Origin: Deinococcus sp.
GTDB lineage: Bacteria > Deinococcota > Deinococci > Deinococcales > Thermaceae
DNA: 14,010 nucleotides
Assembly (NCBI GenBank): GCA_023382135.1
Contig: JAMCQK010000146.1
Location: 1-14,010 of the forward strand
Direction: 5' to 3'
The notes under the pieces are model-generated. The model saw only the letters and a program-made list of their open reading frames with translations, had not been told where the DNA came from and searched no databases. A program made the position numbers and the translations under genes. Of the stretch, positions 7,244 to 13,026 are shown one piece after another; the first letter of the stretch is position 1, and every line of letters begins with the position of its first letter.

Positions 7244-8185
7244 CTAAGGTATTTCGGCCACTGCACGCACTATGGCGTCCCCCGTGGGGGCTTCCGCCAG
7301 CGCGGCAACCTGGTTGGGAGCGTAGACCCCGCTTCTGCCTTCAAAATGAAGGCCATAAAAACCCCCGTTCAGCATGGGGTTAATGCCGTAGCGCAGGTTC
7401 TCTCGCTTATAGAGCTTCTTGGCCAGGCCCTCGCGCAGCCATACCTCACCTTCTACCTGCTTGGGATCTCCCGACCAAGGCCCGTTCCAGCGCGCCGCGT
7501 TTGCGGAAGGCTGGACCAAGAGCCAGGCTCCGGCAGCGTCCGCCTGCTCCACCCAGCGGTCGTGAAAAGCGTCTAGACAGATGAGCGTGGCGAGTTTGCC
7601 CAGACGTGTATCCGCCACATGGGAGCCCCAAGCGCCTTTGGCGAGCCAGCTCTTCTTTTCTTGGCTGGTGAGCTCTAGTTTTGGCACCCGTGATAGCACG
7701 GTTCCTTTCGGTGAAAAAAGCAGCGAGATGTTGTGGGCACTCTTGCTGGACGCAAAGTTCCCATGCGCCGGTTCAAAGTCAGTCATCGGGCTGAAGATGG
7801 AGCCTGCTACCAGGTAGCTTCCAGTTTCGATGGCGGCCTGCCTGAAAGCGGACTGGTAGAGCGGCCAGGCCTCGAGGCCCCTCACGTGATAAAAGGCCGC
7901 CGGCGAGAACACACCCGTCCTCAAGGCGTCTTGCCACCTGGTTTTCAGTATCTCAAGCGCCGCGCCCAGTGCGCTTGTATGCCGCAGGATCAGCTCTGGT
8001 GTCTGCCACCAGAAGAGCAGCGGCAGCGCAAAGGCCTCGGGAAAAGCGAGGATCCTCGCTTCACCCGGAGGAAGGCCTGCTACAGCTTTTCTCGCCAGCT
8101 CCAGCACCCGTGCTGCAAAGACTTCGCTGGTTCGGTAAGCCCCGGGAATTATTTCCGCCTGCACCGCCACCAGATGAACTTTCAC
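7244..8185 (-). CDS. Nitrilase-superfamily carbon-nitrogen hydrolase
   Basis: This 313-residue protein has the Glu-Lys-Cys catalytic triad of the family: Glu50 in AFPEAFALP, Lys169 in SRVPKLELT and Cys203 in LATLICLDAFH. These enzymes hydrolyse amides, nitriles or carbamoyl groups through a thioester on the Cys. The substrate is not readable here. The residues after the Cys (LDAFHDRW) and the long stretch between Glu and Lys (about 120 residues) differ from the best-known members such as omega-amidase, N-carbamoylputrescine amidase and NAD synthetase domains, so I leave it general. The start is a GTG at 8185 followed by KVHLVAVQAE, the usual first strand. No good ribosome site is seen; TAAACT ends six bases before the GTG and could be a leaderless -10 box. 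It lies 119 bases downstream of the binding-protein gene on the same strand and converges with ppiC, 12 bases away. Confidence 0.85.
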   Translation of the reverse strand: MKVHLVAVQAEIIPGAYRTSEVFAARVLELARKAVAGLPPGEARILAFPEAFALPLLFWWQTPELILRHTSALGAALEILKTRWQDALRTGVFSPAAFYHVRGLEAWPLYQSAFRQAAIETGSYLVAGSIFSPMTDFEPAHGNFASSKSAHNISLLFSPKGTVLSRVPKLELTSQEKKSWLAKGAWGSHVADTRLGKLATLICLDAFHDRWVEQADAAGAWLLVQPSANAARWNGPWSGDPKQVEGEVWLREGLAKKLYKRENLRYGINPMLNGGFYGLHFEGRSGVYAPNQVAALAEAPTGDAIVRAVAEIP

Positions 8186-8304
8186 CGCTTCAGTTTAGAG
8201 CTTTAGCCCGTGCTAACGGTAATTAGCGGTTGCGATTCCAGTGCATCTACGGTTGGCCGGCTAGGCCAGAGAGCGGCCAGCTGGACAATGTACGGCATCA
8301 AGAA

Positions 8305-9324
8305 TTAGCGTGGTAACGAGAATATCCGTTTTGTCCAACGCTCAATCAGGCGGCCCTTCACCTCTGGGCTGGCAAACTTTTTGGCGTCGAACTCGATCAA
8401 CTTAAAACCCTGAGGGTTTGGGACCCCGGGTGCCAGCGGGGTGGCGGTATTGGATGGCAGCGCAAAAAATCCCGCCTTAAACGCCAAGACCTGGGCCTCC
8501 GGAGTGACTGCCCAGTTGATAAACTCAAGCGCCTCGAGGGGGTGCGGAGCTTTGTAAACCAGGCTAAGCCCTCCAACCGCGTAACCCGTGCCTTCGCAAG
8601 GGGAAATAATCTCGATGGGATAGCCCTGCTTCTGGTACTCCACCATATCTTGCATGAATAGAATTCCGATACCGGCCACGCCGCGGCTCAAAGCGGTCCG
8701 GGGCGCCACGCCGGAGTAAGTGTAGGCCGATACATTTTTGTGCATGGCGGCCAGAAATTTGAACGTGTCATCCTCGCCAAAGAGTTGGACCAAGGTGGCC
8801 AGGAAGGTGTAGGCGGTTCCCGAGGTACCGGGGTTTGCCACTTGGATCAGCCCCCGGTAGGCGGGGTTCGCCAGGTCCTTCCAGCACTGGGGGATGGGAG
8901 CGTTCTTTTTGGTCAAAGCGTCGCGGTTGATGCCGATACCAAGCACTTCTTGGTAGAGGGGAATAAAAGTTGGCCCAATGGCGTTCTTGGCTTCTTGCTG
9001 TAGATCCTTGTAGGCCTTGGGCCTGTAGAACTGGGTGTATGCGTTCTTGAAAGCCTGGTAATGGGAATTGCTGCCGCCGCCAAACCATACGTCGAAAACC
9101 GGCTTGGCCGGGTCCGTCTGGAGCCTGGCCAGCGCTTCTTCGCTAGGAAGGCGCACGAAGCTGAGCTCGATACCGGTGGCCTGCCGGAATGCCGGACCGA
9201 GTGCCTCGCACCACGGCAGAGCAACGCTGCAAAGCACGGTTACCTTCCGCTGAGCCAAAGCGCCGCCCAAAACCAGGATCGTCAAAAGAGCCAAACTAAG
9301 CTGAAAAAGCCGCGATCTTTGCAT
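8305..9324 (-). CDS. ABC transporter substrate-binding protein, iron(III)/AfuA-like (orphan)
   Basis: From ATG 9324 the product has 339 residues, starting with a signal peptide (MQRSRLFQLSLALLTILVLG) ending near ALAQ. The mature protein shows the family-1 solute-binding fold: KVTVLCSVALPWCEALGPAF, then DVWFGGGSNS, PLYQEVLGIGINRDAL, CWKDLANPAYRGLIQVANPG, GTAYTFLATLVQLFG and HPLEALEFINWAVTPEAQ. The PAYRG-x-I-x-x-ANP region and the overall order resemble AfuA/FbpA and related binders of iron(III), phosphonates or small anions; the ligand is not certain. No cognate permease or ATPase is nearby: the ABC genes at 10704 onward are an exporter type and unrelated. The frame extends to 9360, but the extra 12 residues are not signal-peptide-like. 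A candidate promoter lies at 9356-9385. Confidence 0.88.
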   Translation of the reverse strand: MQRSRLFQLSLALLTILVLGGALAQRKVTVLCSVALPWCEALGPAFRQATGIELSFVRLPSEEALARLQTDPAKPVFDVWFGGGSNSHYQAFKNAYTQFYRPKAYKDLQQEAKNAIGPTFIPLYQEVLGIGINRDALTKKNAPIPQCWKDLANPAYRGLIQVANPGTSGTAYTFLATLVQLFGEDDTFKFLAAMHKNVSAYTYSGVAPRTALSRGVAGIGILFMQDMVEYQKQGYPIEIISPCEGTGYAVGGLSLVYKAPHPLEALEFINWAVTPEAQVLAFKAGFFALPSNTATPLAPGVPNPQGFKLIEFDAKKFASPEVKGRLIERWTKRIFSLPR

Positions 9325-9355
9325 GCAAGTATCTTCGCCCCGATCCGATTTTCGC

Positions 9356-9385
9356 ACCATATCTTTTCTCGGCGGGCCTGGTCAA
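9356..9385 (-). promoter_or_regulatory. Candidate promoter of the substrate-binding protein gene
   Basis: Read on the minus strand, TTGACC (complement of 9380-9385) and TATGGT (complement of 9356-9361) are 18 bases apart in the 81-base divergent gap, placing transcription start about 25 bases before the ATG at 9324. The -10 matches only four of six positions. Confidence 0.35.
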
Positions 9386-9405
9386 GCGGTGTGAGGTATT
9401 GTGGG

Positions 9406-10536
9406 ATGGTGAATCAGCGCGCCGACGTGGTGGTTGCTGGAGCGGGCATTATTGGGGCCTCGTGCGCTTACCGCTTGGCCGAACGCGGGCTTAGCGTGGC
9501 GGTGCTCGAGGCCTCGAGCACCTTCGCCAGCGGTTCCACCGGCAAGAGTGCCGCCGGAGTCCGGGTCCAGTTTAGTGAACCCTTGAACGTTATGCTTTCC
9601 TGGCAGAGCATTCAGGAGTACCAGGAGATGCCCGCTGCCGGTTACCGGCCCATCGGGTATTTGTTTCTTGTGCCGCTAGACCAGTGGGAAGCCCATTACC
9701 AAAGTGCGGTGATGCAGAAAGAGCTTGGTGTACCGGTGGAGGTCTTAGGTCTCGAGGCCGCCCGCCGCATCATCTCCTTCAGCCCCCACGGCCTTGCTGG
9801 AGCGACCTTTGGTCCCGCCGATGGCGTGGTGGATCCCCACGGCATCACCCAGGAGTACATCCGCCGGGCGCGTGCCCGCGGGGCGGAATTTCATTTCGAC
9901 GCCCCGTTGATTCAAGCTTCTCGCAGCGGTGGACTTTGGCGAGTGGACACGCCCTTGGGTAAGTTTGAAGCTGGTTTCATCGTCAATGCCGCCGGCGCCT
10001 GGGCAGGCCAGCTTGCTTTGCGCGCGGGGCTTAGCGTGCCAGTCCGGCCGTCTCGCAGAATGGTTTTCTCTACCGCTCCCCTCAAAACGCTTCACACGTA
10101 TCCGCTTACCATAGATCTCTCCACCGGTTTTTATCTCCGCTCCGAAGGCGAGCGGCTGCTTTTGGGCATGAGTAATCCGAATGAAAAAGAAGGTTTCGTG
10201 GAAGGAATCGACTGGAGCTGGATGGAGACCTGCCTCGAGGCCGGCCTCTCGCGCTTCCCCTGGCTTTCCGAAACGGCGCTCGACGCCAAAGCTAGCTGGT
10301 GGGGCTACTACGAGGTAACCCCGGACCACAACCCCATTCTGGGCCTGATGCCGGGAACGCAGGGCTTTGTCAACGCCTGCGGATTCTCTGGCCACGGGGT
10401 GCAGCAAGCGGCCATGGTGGGCAAGCTGATCGCCGAGGAGATTGTGGACGGGAGGGCCCACACCCTGGACATTGACCCTTTTCGTTACCAACGCTTCGAA
10501 AGAGAGCCCAGCGCCAAGGAGCGTAACATTGTGTAA
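9406..10536 (+). CDS. FAD-dependent oxidoreductase, DAO family (glycine/sarcosine/D-amino acid oxidase-like)
   Basis: This 376-residue flavoprotein opens with the Rossmann dinucleotide fold VVVAGAGIIGASCAYRLAE (Gly12, Gly14, Gly17) and an acidic ribose-binding Glu35 after strand two (VAVLEAS). It continues with STGKSAAGVRVQFSEP near the flavin, ADGVVDPHGITQEYIRRA, VNAAGAWAGQLA and a C-terminal flavin-binding segment, TPDHNPILGLMPG with CGFSGHGVQQA. Family members oxidise secondary or primary amines of small amino acids (sarcosine, glycine, proline, D-amino acids); the substrate is not readable. The open frame extends upstream to 9061 across the binding-protein gene, but ATG 9406 has GAGGT eight bases upstream and starts at the expected position before the FAD motif. 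It diverges from the binding protein, which may indicate a shared catabolic use. Confidence 0.9.
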   Translation: MVNQRADVVVAGAGIIGASCAYRLAERGLSVAVLEASSTFASGSTGKSAAGVRVQFSEPLNVMLSWQSIQEYQEMPAAGYRPIGYLFLVPLDQWEAHYQSAVMQKELGVPVEVLGLEAARRIISFSPHGLAGATFGPADGVVDPHGITQEYIRRARARGAEFHFDAPLIQASRSGGLWRVDTPLGKFEAGFIVNAAGAWAGQLALRAGLSVPVRPSRRMVFSTAPLKTLHTYPLTIDLSTGFYLRSEGERLLLGMSNPNEKEGFVEGIDWSWMETCLEAGLSRFPWLSETALDAKASWWGYYEVTPDHNPILGLMPGTQGFVNACGFSGHGVQQAAMVGKLIAEEIVDGRAHTLDIDPFRYQRFEREPSAKERNIV

Positions 10537-10550
10537 ACCAGCCTTCTAAG

Positions 10551-10579
10551 TTGAAATTGTGCGCTTTGTTTAGTACAAT
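10551..10579 (+). promoter_or_regulatory. Sigma70-type promoter of the ABC exporter operon
   Basis: TTGAAA (10551-10556), exactly 17 bases, then TACAAT (10574-10579): five of six matches in each box, one of the two best promoters in the window. Start of RNA is expected near 10586, leaving about 13 bases before the leader peptide ATG. Confidence 0.8.
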
Positions 10580-10598
10580 TTCCAGTAAGGTGGAAGCT

Positions 10599-10622
10599 AT
10601 GATCCGACTTCGTATTCGCTAA
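10599..10622 (+). CDS. Leader peptide MIRLRIR (candidate stalling peptide)
   Basis: A seven-codon frame, ATG ATC CGA CTT CGT ATT CGC TAA, begins 20 bases after the -10 box and is preceded by AAGGTGG (10587-10593), a good ribosome site with 5 to 8 bases of spacing. Such a short frame with its own ribosome site, between a strong promoter and a terminator, is the layout of a translated attenuator. The peptide alternates Arg and hydrophobic residues and holds two overlapping Arg-X-Arg motifs (RLR, RIR). It is established that Arg/Lys-X-Arg/Lys motifs stall macrolide- or ketolide-bound ribosomes, as in the MRLR-type ErmD leader. Function here is inferred. Alternatives are sensing of arginine or branched-chain tRNA charging, or chance; an exporter downstream makes drug sensing the better fit. 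Confidence 0.6.
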   Translation: MIRLRIR

Positions 10623-10653
10623 CCTTCGCGCAAACCCGAGTTCCGCATTGAGC

Positions 10654-10679
10654 AGGCGGCCTTCGGGCCGTCTTAATTT
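10654..10679 (+). terminator. Rho-independent terminator / attenuator before the ABC exporter
   Basis: An 8-bp stem (AGGCGGCC 10654-10661 with GGCCGTCT 10666-10673, one G-U) is closed by a C(TTCG)G tetraloop and followed by TTAATTT. It is only 25 bases before the ATPase ATG and 32 bases after the leader peptide stop, so it would cut short the operon's own transcript rather than end the previous gene. A competing fold is visible: CCCGA (10635-10639) with TCGGG (10663-10667) plus CCGC (10643-10646) with GCGG (10656-10659) would break the terminator stem. Confidence 0.8.
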
Positions 10680-10703
10680 CTGGATGAGTTCGTTCGAGGT
10701 TTT

Positions 10704-11522
10704 ATGGTTGTTGAAAGCACAGAAAACAATGTGAAGCAGGCCATCCGGGTGGAGGGTCTGCGGAAAGTGTTCCGCAAGCGCGAGGGCTTCCGCGCCAAAC
10801 TCAAGGAGGAATGGGCGCTCAAAGGCGTCTCGTTCCAGGTAGCGGACGGGGAGACCTATGGTCTTCTGGGACCGAACGGCTCGGGCAAGTCCACCCTCAT
10901 CCGCATACTTTCCACCTTGCTCATCGCCGATGGGGGAGAAGTCTGGCTGCTGGGGATGCGTCTTCCGCAGGAGGAAGCGGCCATCCGGCACCTGATTGGC
11001 CGGGTCAGCGTGGACGCGGCTTTTTACAAAAAGCTTTCCGCCCGCGAAAACTTGCTGTATGCCGCGCAGCTTTACGGCCTCGAGGCCAGGACCGCCGAGC
11101 GCAGAGCCATGGAGATTCTGGAGCGCCTTGGCATAGAGTCGCGCCGCTTCAACGACCCCTTGGAGGAAATGAGCCGGGGCATGCAACAGAAAATCGCCAT
11201 TACGCGTTCGCTGCTAACAAACCCCCCGCTGCTTCTGCTGGACGAACCCACCACCGGACTAGACCCCAAGAGCCGCCGCGATGTTCAGGGTTTCTTGGAA
11301 GACCACCGCAAGGAGAACGGCACCACCATTCTGCTCACCACCCACGACATGGCCGAAGCCGAAAGGCTGTGTGAGCGCATCGGTTTCTTGGCGCATGGCC
11401 GCTTGGTGGCTGAGGGGACCGCGGATGAGCTCAAGTACCAAGCTGGAAGCGAAGATTTGGAAGAGGCTTTTATCGGTCTTACCGGCGAGGACATCAAAGC
11501 AGATGAAGAGATGGGAAAGTAG
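10704..11522 (+). CDS. ABC-2 type exporter, ATP-binding subunit
   Basis: This 272-residue nucleotide-binding protein of the DrrA/CcmA-like exporter class powers the permease encoded next. Walker A is GPNGSGKST (56-64), the signature is MSRGMQQK (156-163), Walker B is LLLLD with Glu181, the D-loop is GLDPKS (185-190) and the switch His is His214. The Q-loop glutamine is not apparent: VSVDAAFYKKLSARENL has Val103-Asp104 there. An insertion of basic residues (RKREGFRAKLKEE, 24-36) sits between strands near the N-terminus. The ATG at 10704 has GAGGT four bases upstream. The gene lies directly behind the promoter, leader peptide and terminator unit, so read-through past 10679 should set its level. 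The substrate is unknown; the class includes antibiotic and lipid exporters. Confidence 0.92.
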   Translation: MVVESTENNVKQAIRVEGLRKVFRKREGFRAKLKEEWALKGVSFQVADGETYGLLGPNGSGKSTLIRILSTLLIADGGEVWLLGMRLPQEEAAIRHLIGRVSVDAAFYKKLSARENLLYAAQLYGLEARTAERRAMEILERLGIESRRFNDPLEEMSRGMQQKIAITRSLLTNPPLLLLDEPTTGLDPKSRRDVQGFLEDHRKENGTTILLTTHDMAEAERLCERIGFLAHGRLVAEGTADELKYQAGSEDLEEAFIGLTGEDIKADEEMGK

Positions 11523-11578
11523 AGGTCTTGGCATTCGGCGTTTGACTTTTGCCGCCAGGCCCGACCGAAAGGAGTTTT

Positions 11579-12406
11579 ATGATTGAACGTACCTTCCGCC
11601 CCATGTGGGCATTTGTTTTCCGGGACTTTCACCTGACCCGCCGCTATATCAGCTGGGTTATTGTTTTTGTGTTCTACGCTATCGTCAACTCGGCGACCAT
11701 CGCGCTCATTGGCAAGTCCCAGAACGATTTCCGGCTGACCCTGACCCTTATGCTCGGGGCCCTGCTTTGGAGCTTCCTTTCCGCCATGTACAACGAGATC
11801 GCCAACTCCATCAGTTACGAGCGCTGGGAGGGGACACTCGAGTACACCTTCATGGCGCCGGTCTCGAGGCTCATTCACCTCTCGGGTGTTTCACTGTTCG
11901 CGGTGATTTACAGCGTGATCCGGACCATTGTGATTCTCGGTGGCCTGGTCTTGTTTATCCAGATCTCGCTCAACGGCGCGAACCTGTGGGGCGTGTTGGC
12001 GGTCTTGCTGGTGGCAAGCCTCGCCTTTATGGGGCTGGGGTTGATCGCCGCCATTCTGCCAGTGATGAGCCCGGAGAACGGGGCACAGGCAACTAACATT
12101 GTGCAGGGTGTGTTGCTGCTGGTCTCGGGTATTTACTATCCCGTCAGCGTTTTGCCCGCCTGGGTACAGCCGTTGGCGTACTTGTCACCGGCGACCTACG
12201 CCCTCGAGGCCTGCCGGAAGCTAATTGGAATCACCAATCCTGCCTCAACCCCCAAGGAACTTGTGGGCGCACCGCTGTCTTCGGTTCTGCCCGAGCTTGG
12301 GATTCTGCTCCTGATGGGCATTGTACTGATTCCCCTTGGACTATTTATCTTCCACCAAGCCGAGCTCTGGGCCAAGCGCACGGGTAAACTCAAGCGAACC
12401 GGTTGA
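11579..12406 (+). CDS. ABC-2 type exporter, permease subunit
   Basis: This 275-residue membrane protein has about six transmembrane helices (roughly 24-44, 52-70, 100-128, 136-160, 172-192, 238-258). Hallmarks of ABC-2 permeases are ISYERWEGTLEYTFMAPVSR (78-97), a coupling-type motif, and SGIYYPVSVLPAWVQPLAYL before the last helices. The C-terminus is basic and cytosolic (KRTGKLKRTG). The start is ATG 11579, four bases after AAAGGAG; a TTG 30 bases upstream in frame lacks a ribosome site. It follows the ATPase by 56 bases, and the two form a half-transporter that probably dimerises in the inner membrane. The exported compound is not evident. A possible C-terminal stub of another permease lies just downstream. 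Confidence 0.92.
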   Translation: MIERTFRPMWAFVFRDFHLTRRYISWVIVFVFYAIVNSATIALIGKSQNDFRLTLTLMLGALLWSFLSAMYNEIANSISYERWEGTLEYTFMAPVSRLIHLSGVSLFAVIYSVIRTIVILGGLVLFIQISLNGANLWGVLAVLLVASLAFMGLGLIAAILPVMSPENGAQATNIVQGVLLLVSGIYYPVSVLPAWVQPLAYLSPATYALEACRKLIGITNPASTPKELVGAPLSSVLPELGILLLMGIVLIPLGLFIFHQAELWAKRTGKLKRTG

Positions 12407-12466
12407 CATTCCCTTGCGGCGCTGGATTGGCTAACGAACCAACTCGGCTGAGAGCTGGCAGAGTAG

Positions 12467-12559
12467 TTTATCCGGGTTAGCACGCTGGGCTATGCGCTGC
12501 TAGCACTGATGCTCGCGGTGAGGAGTTTTACTAGGGAAGAGGTGGTGTTTAGGAATTGA
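12467..12559 (+). pseudogene. Possible C-terminal remnant of a second ABC-2 permease
   Basis: In one frame from 12467, after a stop at 12464, 30 codons read FIRVSTLGYALLALMLAV then RSFTREEVVFRN and stop at 12557. A last transmembrane helix followed by R-x-F-x-R-E-E-V-x-F-R is the usual tail of ABC-2 permeases. No start codon or upstream domain is present, so this could only be a relic. The upstream 60 bases carry stops in all frames. The piece is short, and chance similarity is possible. Confidence 0.3.
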
Positions 12560-12605
12560 CGCTTGACCAGGCACTACGGAGTTTCTAGCTTCAATTGCCC
12601 AACCG

Positions 12606-12632
12606 GTCATTCCGAATGTAGCGAGGAATCTG
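12606..12632 (+). repeat. Single copy of the intergenic repeat
   Basis: GTCATTCCGAATGTAGCGAG followed by GAATCTG matches, with few differences, the complement of the copy at 3027-3052. It has the same palindromic CATTC-C-GAATG core. It stands alone in the 620-base gene-free stretch 12407-13026, together with the permease stub and the IS relic; I see nothing further in 12817-12960. Confidence 0.6.
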
Positions 12633-12662
12633 TAGTTGTTTTGCAAGATCCTGCGACAGCCA

Positions 12663-12816
12663 TTAGCAACGAGCGGACAAAACGATGCACAGAGCGCATC
12701 TGCAAACTTTTAGCATCCCGATGATTTGCTCGGTGCTGTACCGCTTCCCTTTCATCCGCCTCCTTGCGCTGTATTTTTACGGTTCAGGTTGGCTTAGATT
12801 TGGGAGGGGAAGGTCA
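12663..12816 (-). mobile_element. IS3-family insertion sequence relic (orfA start and one end)
   Basis: On the minus strand, an ATG at 12755 preceded by AAGGAGG opens MKGKRYSTEQIIGMLK, which is the start of the helix-turn-helix OrfA of IS3-family (IS407-like) transposases. After 16 residues the match ends, and the frame stops at 12663 in unrelated sequence, so the element is truncated. About 45 bases before the ATG, minus-strand TGACCTTCCCCTCCCAAA (complement of 12799-12816) looks like the terminal inverted repeat, starting TGA as in this family. The other end, orfB and a target duplication were not found. The relic shows past transposition beside the exporter genes. Confidence 0.6.
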
Positions 12817-12988
12817 CCCGCCTGGTAGACTCAGATGATGCCGGTGGCCTTAAACAGCTGTCTGCGGCCTATGCTTCCTCCTTGTGGCTAGCGTGTCCCC
12901 CTGGAGCTTGAAGCGGCGTACCGCACCTCACAGAAGCAGGGTAAGAATGATCCCGCCGGAGAGTTGCATCCCCCTCATCCTGCCACGG

Positions 12989-13007
12989 TATACTTATGCC
13001 CATAAGT
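12989..13007 (+). promoter_or_regulatory. dctP promoter -10 box with overlapping palindromic operator
   Basis: TATACT (12989-12994) is a good -10 box; the best -35, TTGCAT (12964-12969), is weak and 19 bases away. Overlapping it is a perfect palindrome with 7-base arms and a CC centre, ACTTATG-CC-CATAAGT (12992-13007), placed over the expected start of transcription. That position is typical for a repressor. The regulator is unknown. Confidence 0.5.
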
Positions 13008-13026
13008 GCCCGTAAGGAGGATGAAG

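Noticed and set aside
8240..8290. GGCC-rich inverted repeats between the binding-protein and nitrilase genes
   Set aside because: Stems of only about five pairs and no T run; too weak to call a terminator.
9061..9405. Upstream extension of the FAD oxidoreductase frame (491 residues in all)
   Set aside because: It runs antisense through the binding-protein gene, has no ribosome site, and the FAD-binding fold begins right after ATG 9406, which has GAGGT at good spacing.
9745..10491. Minus-strand 248-residue frame opposite the FAD oxidoreductase
   Set aside because: Antisense shadow of an unmistakable flavoprotein gene.
10485..11186. Minus-strand 233-residue frame opposite the exporter leader and ATPase
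   Set aside because: It crosses a promoter, terminator and a clear ABC ATPase on the other strand; no motif of its own.
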